From: Prosthecobacter sp.
Lineage (GTDB): Bacteria > Verrucomicrobiota > Verrucomicrobiia > Verrucomicrobiales > Verrucomicrobiaceae
Reading direction: 5' to 3'
NCBI GenBank assembly: GCA_025869455.1
Contig: JAOZVT010000713.1
Location: 1-6,577, forward strand
DNA: 6,577 nucleotides
The notes beneath the pieces are model-generated. The model was not told where the DNA came from and searched no databases. It saw only the letters and a list, made by a program, of their open reading frames with translations. Each line of letters begins with the position of its first letter. Within the stretch, counting starts at the first letter, position 1. Positions 1 to 5,965 of this stretch are shown in pieces. The translations under genes were made by a program, and so were the position numbers.

Positions 1-1
1 T

Positions 2-3000
2 TATGTGACCAGTGATTTTAGCGCCTATCCTTTGGATCAAGATGAGGCTCCAGTCTTCTCTGACCATCCGTCTTCTCAAACGGTGCAGGTGGGAGATGCG
101 GTGATGATGTCTGCCCTGGCCACGGGCGGCGGTGGAATCACGTATCAATGGTACTTTGGGGACGACCCGATCGCCAATGCCACGGAGCCGAGTTTAATCA
201 TCGCGTCCGTACAGTTTTCCCAATCGGGTAGTTATCATGTGGTGGCATCAAACCTGGCCGGCAGTGTGTCGGGTAATGTGGCCACTCTGACGGTGAACAA
301 ACGTACGGCCACCCTCCAACTGGCCAGTCTTTCGCAGACCTACAATGGGACCTCGCGTGTGGTCACGGCCACCACCACCCCCGCGAATCTGACCGTGGAT
401 ATTTTATATGATGAATCGGCCACGGCCCCGACCAATGCGGGCAGTTATGCCATCACCGCCACCATTGTAGATGACACGTATCAGGGCAGCAACAGTGGCA
501 CGCTGAATGTGGCCAAGGCATCTCAAGCCATCACGTTTCCTGCCATCGGCAGTCAGGTGGCCACCAGCACGGTCCCGCTGTCCGCCAATGGTGGCGCATC
601 AGGCAATCCCGTGACCTTTGCCGTGAGTCAGGGACCGGGCAGCATCTCGGATGGGGTGCTGTCCTTTACTGGCGCGGGGAATGTGGGGGTGGTGGCCTCT
701 CAAGCAGGCAACTCGAACTACAATGCCGCGCCTAATCTGGAGAGATTCGTGACGGTGACCAAGGCCAGCGCGGTGGTGAATCTGAGCGCTCTCAGCCAGA
801 CCTATGACGGCACCCCAAGAGTCGCGGGAGTCAGCACCACGCCCGCGAATCTGGCGGTGGATCTTCTTTATGCGGGATCAGCCACGGCCCCCACAGCGGT
901 GGGTGACTATGCAGTGACGGCCACCATCAATGAAGCGCTCTACGCAGGCAGTGCCTCAGGCACGCTGAGTGTGACCAAGGCGGGGCAGGTCATCACCTTT
1001 GCCGCCATTCCCGATCAAACGGCGGTGGATTCACTGCCGCTGGTGGCTACGGGCGGTGGCTCGGGGAATCCGGTGACGTTTGCGGTGACCTCGGGCCCCG
1101 GCTCGATTACCAATGGTACGCTGAGCTTTTCTGGCGCTGGACAGGTGCTGATCACCGCGTCTCAAGCGGGAGACTCCAATCATGAAGCCGCCGCAGATGT
1201 ACAGCGTTCCGTGAATGTGTCCAAAGCTGTGGGGATCATAACACTGAGTGCCCTGAATCAAACCTATGACAGCACGCCGAGACAGGTCATGGTGACCACC
1301 GAGCCAGAAGGATTAGCGGTGCAGATTCTTTATGGGGAATCAGACACAGCGCCGACACAGGCGGGGCAGTACTTGGTCACGGCCACGCTGAATGATGAGT
1401 TCTATGAAGGCAGCAGCAGCGAGACTCTGGTGGTGGCCAAAGCAACGCAGGTGATCACCTTTGCCGCGATCCCAGATCAGCTTGCCACGGCCACGCTGCC
1501 ACTGGTGGCTACGGGCGGTGGGTCTGTGGCTCCCGTGGCGTTTGCGGTGACGGCAGGTCCGGGCCAGATAGCGGCAGGTAGCCTCAGCTTCACAGCGGCG
1601 GGGGAGGTCACGGTGACGGCGTCTCAAGAGGGAGATGACAATCACGAAGCAGCGGCAGATGTGCCGCGCACCTTCACGGTCAGTCGTGACACGGTGAGCC
1701 TCACCTTTGCCCAGACCAGCTCCTACTACGATGGCACAGTCAAAGCCGTGCAGGTGACCACTGTGCCGGAGGGTCTGCCTGTGCAGATTCTTTATGATGA
1801 ATCGGCCACCCTACCCGTGGAGGCGGGGGACTACACCGTGCAGGCCACGGTGGATACGGCCCTCTACTCTGCGGTAGGGTTCACCACGCTCAGCGTGCTG
1901 CGGCCACAACTGGCGCTGGAGCGGGAGCCTGCGCTGCCGCTGCTATCTGGAATCTCTGCCGTGGATCTGGGCAGCGTGGCCCCTGACACGGCCAGCCCCT
2001 TTACCTTCACGATTCGCAATGCCGGCACGGGTTTGCTTTCGAACTTCGTCGCCACGGTGACGGGGCCAGACGCGGCACAGTTTTCCATTGCCGGTCCGGC
2101 CTCTGACTCCGTAGCTGCGGGGCAGGCGACGACGCTGGACGTGATCTTTTCCCCGCAAAGCACGGGCATTAAAAACGCGGTGCTTCAGGTGGCGAGCAAT
2201 GATTTTTCAGTGCCTCTATTCACCGTCAATCTCACGGCTTTTGGGGACCATCGCGCGGACAGACCTGTCATGGCTCCAGAAACGGAAGCCACTCTGGTGG
2301 AGGCAGAAAGCACACTGTGGGATGAGGCGTCCGTGGGCCTTTACGATGGTCTTTTGCGCGATGCAGAAGATGAACATCGGCTCATCGGGGCCATCGAATC
2401 CCTGACTTTGGCCAAGCCCAAAGCGGGCAGTGGTCTCGGTGGTGCCGCCACGGGCAAGCTGCGGTTTCAGGGGAAATCCGTGACGCTGAAAGGCACCTTC
2501 GATGAGGCAGGTCTGCTGCTGCTGGACCTGCCGCAAAAAGATGGCAGTGTGATCACAGGATCTCTGCAACTGATGGATAGCACGGCGGGGAAAGTCATTC
2601 GCGGTCACGTTTCATGGTTAGGTCAAGACACCCTCGCCGAGCTACCACGGGCGGCTTATGATAAGAAGAATCCCGCGCCTGCCAACCTAACAGGAAGTTA
2701 CACCATGCTGCTGCCTGGACCTGCCGAACAGACTGAGGATACGCCGAGTGGTGATGGCTGGGCCACGGTCAGCATCAGCAGCACTGGGGCGGTGAAAGTG
2801 AGTGGTCGCCTGAGCGATGGCACGGCCTTCACAGAAAGCGCGTTTCTTTCCGCCGAGGCTGATTTCTCCCTCTACACGGAGCTTTATAAAGCCACCGCAC
2901 GTGGGCAATTCGGCGGCAGGATGGCCCTGCGGGATGTGCCTGACGTGAGCGACTTTGACGGACAGGTGCAGTGGCTCAAACCTGCCGATGCAAAGTCGGT

Positions 3001-4528
3001 CACCTACCCCGCTGGCTTCTCACTGGAACTCTGGGCGCTCGGCAGCCGCTACACCGCCCCGGCCACAGGTGAACGGGCGCTGAGCCAACTGGAGGATGCG
3101 GAGCCGAATGCGAGCCTCAGCCTCATTTCCACCGCCTTGCCAGAGGGCACGGGTAGCGAGATCGAGCACGTGCTCAGTTGGTTGCCTAACCATAAGCTCG
3201 TTCATTATGGCCCAGAGAAACTGGCGGGCAGCGTGAACCGCACACAGGGTCTTTTGACCGGCAGTTATAGCGACCCCACAGGCAGCACGCGCCTCAGCTT
3301 TCTAGGCGCGGTTTTCCAAAAGCAGGGACTGGCCGCAGGTTACTTCCTCTATCAAGGCCGCAGTGGTGGCCTGCGCATTGTGCCCGGCACGGACTTTGCC
3401 TACCCTGGCAGTGAAGAAGCGGGTGGTATGCAGACGCTGGCTGTGGCGGAAACGGCTGAGACACTGGAGCAAACAGAATCGCTCTGGTCGGCGGCTGCCG
3501 CAGGCACGTATCAAGGCATCTTGATGGGTGAAAGCGGCCCTCAGGGCGGCCTGGAAAAACTGGTGGTCAACTCCAGCGGTTCCTTCTCTGCCACGCTCTG
3601 GATCCAGGGCACGCGCTATAAGATCAAGGGCGCGTTCGATGCGTCAGGAATCGCTGAGATTACTCTGGCAGATGGCATTATCGTTTCCCTGCAACTGGCG
3701 CTGGTGGATGGCACGGAGGATGTGTATCAGCTAACAGGAAGTGTGACAACGAACGCAGAAACTTATCTGGTGGATGCGCAGCGTTTGCCCGTGAATACGA
3801 AGACGGCCCCTTCCCCCTGGGCGGGTGCCTACACGCTGGCCGTGCTGGCCCCTGCGGATAATGACCCCAGCACAGAGCCTGGGGGCGATGGCTACGGCCT
3901 GCTGAAGGTGGCTACCAGCGGCGTTTGCACTGGCTCACTGGTCTTGTCTGACGGTACGAAATCCACCTTTGCGGGGCATGTTTCCCAAGGCGGCGAATGG
4001 TCCCTGTATCGCGCCCTTTATGGCAGCAAGCCGGGTGGCTTTTTAGCTGGCAAACTGACCTTCCGCGATGTGGCGGGCATCAGTGACTTTGATGGCGTGT
4101 GGCAGTGGGAAAAAGCAGCAGGTGCAGCGGCCTATCCCGGTGGGTTTGCGCTGACGCGAAACGTCATCGGCAGCCTGTATGAAAAACCCGCCAAGGGCCA
4201 GCGCGCCTGGGCCGAGCTAGCAGACACAGATCACAACGTCTGGCTGCGTCTCCTGGGGCCTAACTTCTCCTCCGTGGCGGAACTGACCGCGCTGGATCGC
4301 GCCCTCACCTGGAGCAGCGCAGACAAGCTCACCTACTACGGCCCAGAAAAAATCAGCCTGACCTTCACCTCCACCTCTGGCTTAGTCACAGGCAGCGTGG
4401 TGGATAAAAACCAAGGCCTGAATCAACGCTTCGCCGGTGTGCTGCTCCAGAAACAAGCCACCGTCACCGGAGCCTACCAGACCACGGCGGGGTCAGGGCG
4501 GTTTCTCATGCAATCACGTGAGGAGTGA
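2..4528 (+). CDS. Giant modular surface/secreted protein (Ig-like, MBG, choice-of-anchor D), 5'-partial
   Basis: The frame is open to the left window edge (a Tyr codon precedes the GTG at position 5), so that GTG is probably internal and the N-terminus and any signal peptide lie upstream. Residues are numbered from the GTG. Residues 16-97 form an Ig-like domain that keeps the YQWY tryptophan but lacks the usual cysteine pair. Residues 101-632 alternate MBG-type modules (motif SQTYDGT, then ATAPTxAGxYxVTAT) with QxITF modules that end in ASQAGxxNxxAA. Residues 650-746 resemble choice-of-anchor D/ASH (DLGSVAP, FTIRNAGTG, VIFSPQSTG). Residues 759-1507 are two copies of a module of about 370 residues. 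I see only one cysteine, in the second copy, which fits an extracellular protein. The end (GRFLMQSREE) shows no PEP-CTERM, LPXTG or obvious beta-barrel signal. Likely role is surface adhesion or scaffolding, inferred from the modules only; no catalytic motif was recognised. Confidence 0.88.
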   Translation, partial: YVTSDFSAYPLDQDEAPVFSDHPSSQTVQVGDAVMMSALATGGGGITYQWYFGDDPIANATEPSLIIASVQFSQSGSYHVVASNLAGSVSGNVATLTVNKRTATLQLASLSQTYNGTSRVVTATTTPANLTVDILYDESATAPTNAGSYAITATIVDDTYQGSNSGTLNVAKASQAITFPAIGSQVATSTVPLSANGGASGNPVTFAVSQGPGSISDGVLSFTGAGNVGVVASQAGNSNYNAAPNLERFVTVTKASAVVNLSALSQTYDGTPRVAGVSTTPANLAVDLLYAGSATAPTAVGDYAVTATINEALYAGSASGTLSVTKAGQVITFAAIPDQTAVDSLPLVATGGGSGNPVTFAVTSGPGSITNGTLSFSGAGQVLITASQAGDSNHEAAADVQRSVNVSKAVGIITLSALNQTYDSTPRQVMVTTEPEGLAVQILYGESDTAPTQAGQYLVTATLNDEFYEGSSSETLVVAKATQVITFAAIPDQLATATLPLVATGGGSVAPVAFAVTAGPGQIAAGSLSFTAAGEVTVTASQEGDDNHEAAADVPRTFTVSRDTVSLTFAQTSSYYDGTVKAVQVTTVPEGLPVQILYDESATLPVEAGDYTVQATVDTALYSAVGFTTLSVLRPQLALEREPALPLLSGISAVDLGSVAPDTASPFTFTIRNAGTGLLSNFVATVTGPDAAQFSIAGPASDSVAAGQATTLDVIFSPQSTGIKNAVLQVASNDFSVPLFTVNLTAFGDHRADRPVMAPETEATLVEAESTLWDEASVGLYDGLLRDAEDEHRLIGAIESLTLAKPKAGSGLGGAATGKLRFQGKSVTLKGTFDEAGLLLLDLPQKDGSVITGSLQLMDSTAGKVIRGHVSWLGQDTLAELPRAAYDKKNPAPANLTGSYTMLLPGPAEQTEDTPSGDGWATVSISSTGAVKVSGRLSDGTAFTESAFLSAEADFSLYTELYKATARGQFGGRMALRDVPDVSDFDGQVQWLKPADAKSVTYPAGFSLELWALGSRYTAPATGERALSQLEDAEPNASLSLISTALPEGTGSEIEHVLSWLPNHKLVHYGPEKLAGSVNRTQGLLTGSYSDPTGSTRLSFLGAVFQKQGLAAGYFLYQGRSGGLRIVPGTDFAYPGSEEAGGMQTLAVAETAETLEQTESLWSAAAAGTYQGILMGESGPQGGLEKLVVNSSGSFSATLWIQGTRYKIKGAFDASGIAEITLADGIIVSLQLALVDGTEDVYQLTGSVTTNAETYLVDAQRLPVNTKTAPSPWAGAYTLAVLAPADNDPSTEPGGDGYGLLKVATSGVCTGSLVLSDGTKSTFAGHVSQGGEWSLYRALYGSKPGGFLAGKLTFRDVAGISDFDGVWQWEKAAGAAAYPGGFALTRNVIGSLYEKPAKGQRAWAELADTDHNVWLRLLGPNFSSVAELTALDRALTWSSADKLTYYGPEKISLTFTSTSGLVTGSVVDKNQGLNQRFAGVLLQKQATVTGAYQTTAGSGRFLMQSREE
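305..1900 (+). repeat. Alternating MBG / QxITF module array inside the surface protein
   Basis: Seven modules of about 72-80 residues alternate as A-B-A-B-A-B-A. The A (MBG-like) modules lie near residues 101-172, 254-326, 410-480 and 562-632. Each has a QTY(D/N)(G/S)T-like motif, YYDGT in the last, then a (T/E)PxxLxV segment and an AGxYxVxAT segment. The B modules lie near 174-252, 328-406 and 482-560. Each starts Q(A/V)ITF and ends with ASQ(A/E)G plus an Asn/His and an Ala pair. B2 and B3 are close even at DNA level, for example around 986-1017 and 1448-1477 and again at the ctggtggctacgggcggtgg stretch, which suggests recent duplication of that A-B unit. MBG domains are known from large bacterial surface proteins. 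Confidence 0.85.
1952..2242 (+). other. Choice-of-anchor D / ASH-like domain region within the surface protein
   Basis: This covers residues about 650-746 of the surface protein. Visible landmarks are an opening with DLGSVAP, a strand with FTIRNAGTG, a central GPDAAQFSI segment, and VIFSPQSTG followed by AVLQVASND. That order is typical of choice-of-anchor D and ASH-like beta-sandwich domains, which usually sit next to the C-terminal part of exported proteins. Here the domain joins the MBG array to the duplicated C-terminal module. It is an annotation of part of the gene, not a separate gene. Confidence 0.7.
2279..4525 (+). repeat. Tandem duplication of a ~370-residue C-terminal module
   Basis: Residues 759-1128 and 1149-1507 align as two diverged copies. 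Shared landmarks, first versus second copy, include ESTLW/ESLW near the start, GLYDGLL/GTYQGIL, an LKGTFDEAG/IKGAFDASG strand, TGSYTMLLPG/AGAYTLAVLA, GDGWATV/GDGYGLL, SLYTELY/SLYRALY, SDFDG (982-986 and 1360-1364), YPAGF/YPGGF, YGPEK (1068-1072 and 1445-1449), and QKQ (1105-1107 and 1482-1484). The last two landmarks are both exactly 377 residues apart, so the copies have the same spacing in their second halves. The repeated strand-turn pattern suggests an all-beta fold. Similar GDGYG / LADGT / SLY-type ends occur, from memory, on other Verrucomicrobiota Ig/Fn3 proteins. Function is unknown. Confidence 0.82.
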
Positions 4529-4589
4529 GGGCGGTAGAATGGTGAGTCGGTAGTTATGCCTCCTGTTAGGCGCGGCAGCGTCCTGGACT

Positions 4590-4633
4590 GCGGTGGCAGA
4601 GAGGCAAGGTGCCCCTTGCCTCGGCTGCACCGC
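4590..4633. repeat. Long imperfect hairpin in the left arm of the element
   Basis: The inner stem is a perfect 9 bp, gaggcaagg (4601-4609) with ccttgcctc (4614-4622), around a tgcc loop. An outer stem pairs gcggtg (4590-4595) with caccgc (4628-4633) and cag (4597-4599) with ctg (4625-4627). The only interruptions are a bulged G at 4596 and a small internal loop. No T-tract follows on either strand, so it is not a classic intrinsic terminator, though it could slow or protect the end of the surface-protein transcript. Confidence 0.75.
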
Positions 4634-4752
4634 TTTCGCCGGAGGATAGAGATGTTGCAGTCTTTTCGACTTCTTCAGAAACTGCTTTTCTGTACCAAGT
4701 CGCAATCTAAAAGGAGCATCATTTCTCCAAGTGAGCTCGCCATTTCAAAAGG

Positions 4753-4778
4753 ACATCGCTCCTGCGCAAGAGCGGTGT
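4753..4778. repeat. Hairpin in the right arm of the element
   Basis: acatcgctc (4753-4761) pairs with gagcggtgt (4770-4778) across an 8-nt loop. Eight pairs are Watson-Crick and one is a G-U wobble when read as plus-strand RNA. It overlaps the sub-terminal sequence shared with the left arm. An 8-bp perfect palindrome, tagcgcta, follows at 4778-4785. Confidence 0.55.
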
Positions 4779-4827
4779 AGCGCTATCGCTTTACCTCCAC
4801 CACCAGGACGCTCCGCGCCTAACGAAT

Positions 4828-4853
4828 AGCATGACCCCACAGCATGACTCCAC
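4828..4853. repeat. 13-bp direct tandem repeat, two copies
   Basis: agcatgaccccac (4828-4840) is followed directly by agcatgactccac (4841-4853), with one mismatch. It starts 4 bp outside the right end of the inverted-repeat element. Two copies of a short unit may be slippage; no function is apparent. Confidence 0.6.
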
Positions 4854-4951
4854 AGACACCTAACCAAAGATAAAACAAAACGCTCCATTTAAAACCCACC
4901 TCCAGGCCTAACAAAAACCGCGTTCATGCGCGAGTGACCCTGGAGAGGAGA

Positions 4952-4988
4952 CAAAAAAAGCACTTTCTCCGTCATTCGGAAAAAGTGC
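4952..4988 (-). terminator. Intrinsic terminator of the tRNA-Lys pair
   Basis: Read on the minus strand, gcactttttccg (4988-4977) pairs with cggagaaagtgc (4971-4960) around the loop aatga. This gives a 12-bp stem with a single U-G wobble, followed by seven T residues (4959-4953). The first three stem bases overlap the 3' end of tRNA-Lys(CUU). It would stop minus-strand transcription just after the tRNAs and before the convergent surface gene. Confidence 0.9.
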
Positions 4989-5057
4989 CCAGGGAGGGAT
5001 TCGAACCCACGACCAATTGGTTAAGAGCCAACTGCTCTACCACTGAGCTACCTGGGC
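4986..5057 (-). tRNA. tRNA-Lys (anticodon CUU)
   Basis: A 72-nt cloverleaf with acceptor stem GCCCAGG/CCUGGGC, D arm GCUC-AGUGGUA-GAGC, anticodon stem GUUGG/CCAAU with loop CUCUUAA (anticodon CUU at 5025-5023, reading AAG), T loop UUCGAAU and discriminator A. The T stem GUGGG/CCCUC has a U-U mismatch at its second pair (5009 and 4995). CCA is not encoded: the gene is followed by ctt, so CCA would be added after transcription. It lies 18 nt downstream of the CCA of tRNA-Lys(UUU) and shares its terminator. Confidence 0.96.
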
Positions 5058-5075
5058 AAAATTGAAATCATCCGG

Positions 5076-5150
5076 TGGTGCGCGGGGAGGGATTCGAACC
5101 CTCGACCAATTGGTTAAAAGCCAACTGCTCTACCACTGAGCTACCCGCGC
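5076..5150 (-). tRNA. tRNA-Lys (anticodon UUU), CCA encoded
   Basis: The acceptor stem is GCGCGGG/CCCGCGC. The D arm and anticodon stem are identical to the neighbouring CUU gene. The anticodon loop is CUUUUAA (anticodon UUU at 5118-5116), the T stem GAGGG/CCCUC is fully paired, and the discriminator is A at 5079 followed by an encoded CCA (5078-5076). UUU reads AAA and, by wobble, AAG. It is the first tRNA in transcription order. Its 5' end overlaps the end of the HAD reading frame by 10 nt. Confidence 0.97.
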
Positions 5151-5878
5151 GGATGGGGTGAGTTACCTACCATTGACCGTGAAGTGTGCAAGCTTGAATT
5201 TCCTCTAAAACGGACTTTTTCGCATAAACCTAGCAGATCGCTTCCTGGACGCCCCACCAGATAGGCCTGCCAGCCACAAGATTGTGCCCCATGAAGGTCA
5301 CATCGCTCATCATCGCCCACATGCCAGCTCGTCTCTGCCGCCGCCCCCATCACCCGCAGCGCCGTTTCAAACATGCGTGCGTGCGGCTTCGCAGCGCCCA
5401 CCTCGCTGGAGACAATGACCTGTTCAAAGTACCGCTCCAAATCATGCCCACGCAAAATACCACGCAGCCGACCATCGAAGTTTGATAACACACACAGCCT
5501 GTGATCCCGCGCCAAATCCGTAAGCGCCGGGCGCACATCATCAAACACCATCCACGCGTCAGGCCGCGCAAAGTAGGCATACAGTTCCTGAAACAACGGG
5601 TCCAAAATCACCCCCGGCAGAGGCTCCCCCAACGCATGAGCAAAAACCCGCCGCACCAGCTCATGCCACCAGCCGCGCTCATCATCCGGCGCGCACGTCC
5701 CCTCGGGCCAAAGCGGCGTGTCTAGCTGCCCCCACACCGTACGAAAAGCCGCCTTCAGCGCCATCTCCTCCACCGCCACCCCATGCCGCTGGGCAAAGGC
5801 CGCATACGTCCGCCCCACCGGTTCCTTCACCTGGATCAGCGTGCCGGCGGCATCCAAAGAGATCAATGGTCGAGACAT
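5141..5878 (-). CDS. HAD-superfamily hydrolase (REG-2/HDHD3-like subfamily)
   Basis: Likely a cytosolic phosphatase-type hydrolase of unknown substrate. Counting from a GTG one codon upstream (5881), motif I is SLDAAGTL with nucleophile D10 and alanine at D+2 (A12). Motif II is VLSN with S123, motif III is AAKPHARMF with K155, and motif IV is GDDERCD with D180, D181 and D185. The helical region between motifs I and II is a typical HAD cap. The DAxGTL form of motif I occurs in REG-2-like and dehalogenase-like members, so assignment beyond HAD is tentative. ATG at 5878 is preferred; GTG at 5881 is possible, and neither has a clear Shine-Dalgarno. Recognisable family sequence ends near residue 220 (YLVGRPGSDLLGL); about 26 further residues are low-similarity tail ending at a UAG inside tRNA-Lys(UUU). 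Confidence 0.9.
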   Translation of the reverse strand: MSRPLISLDAAGTLIQVKEPVGRTYAAFAQRHGVAVEEMALKAAFRTVWGQLDTPLWPEGTCAPDDERGWWHELVRRVFAHALGEPLPGVILDPLFQELYAYFARPDAWMVFDDVRPALTDLARDHRLCVLSNFDGRLRGILRGHDLERYFEQVIVSSEVGAAKPHARMFETALRVMGAAAETSWHVGDDERCDLHGAQSCGWQAYLVGRPGSDLLGLCEKVRFRGNSSLHTSRSMVGNSPHPRG

Positions 5879-5893
5879 CACACAACGGGGGAT

Positions 5894-5930
5894 AAAAACA
5901 AAAACCCTGCACAGGTCATGTGCAGGGTTT
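5894..5930 (-). terminator. Intrinsic terminator after the Lys/Ala-rich protein gene
   Basis: On the minus strand aaaccctgcac (5930-5920) pairs perfectly with gtgcagggttt (5912-5902) over a 7-nt loop, an 11-bp stem. A T-rich run with one G follows (ttttt-g-ttttt, including the last stem bases). It sits between the stop at 5966 and the HAD start at 5878, so it should largely separate the two transcripts. The plus-strand side has no T-tract. Confidence 0.88.
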
Positions 5931-5965
5931 CAGAAAATTTGAAAGTCGAAAAAACCTCGAAGGGC

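Larger units (their letters stand above)
4565..4823. mobile_element. MITE-like palindromic intergenic element with ~22-bp terminal inverted repeats
   Basis: The left end (4565-4586) reads GTTAGGCGCGG, then an extra C, then AGCGTCCTGG. The reverse complement of the right end (4803-4823) reads GTTAGGCGCGG then AGCGTCCTGG. The two ends differ only by that one-base insertion. Similarity continues inside the arms: 4625-4639 matches the reverse complement of 4766-4780 at 12 of 15 positions. Each arm also forms a hairpin (4590-4633 and 4753-4778). No transposase fits inside, and I see no clear target-site duplication in the flanks. It may be a non-autonomous transposable element or a dispersed palindromic repeat; related intergenic sequences seem familiar from Verrucomicrobiota, but that is memory and not a search. 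Whether it is mobile is unproven. Confidence 0.68.
4529..4951. other. Gene-free intergenic region between convergent genes
   Basis: No credible coding region is present. Its contents are a 259-bp inverted-repeat element (4565-4823), a 13-bp tandem repeat (4828-4853), and an AT-richer stretch up to the minus-strand terminator. I see no U-tract intrinsic terminator for the plus-strand surface gene; the long hairpin at 4590-4633 is the only strong stem downstream of its stop codon. A weak 7-bp inverted repeat (ctccagg at 4900-4906, cctggag at 4939-4945) has a 32-nt loop and is probably chance. Confidence 0.7.

Noticed and set aside
5..7. GTG as the true start of the surface protein
   Set aside because: The frame stays open to the window edge and there is no signal peptide after the GTG, as expected for an internal codon of an exported protein.
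305..1900. CRISPR-like or tandem satellite reading of the long repeats
   Set aside because: The repeats are in-frame protein modules of about 75 residues with coding-type variation and no short constant repeat with unique spacers.
1031..2608. Several minus-strand frames of 70-130 codons opposite the surface protein
   Set aside because: They are antisense shadows of GC-rich repeat coding sequence and carry no recognisable domains.
4556..4780. Plus-strand reading frame of 74 codons
   Set aside because: It lies inside the inverted-repeat element, has no domain, and its composition follows the palindromic DNA. It is almost certainly spurious.
5161..5191. Possible tRNA promoter TTGCAC with TAGGTA at 16-nt spacing on the minus strand
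   Set aside because: Only three of six and two of six positions agree with the consensus boxes, and it lies in the HAD coding frame. Not strong enough to annotate.
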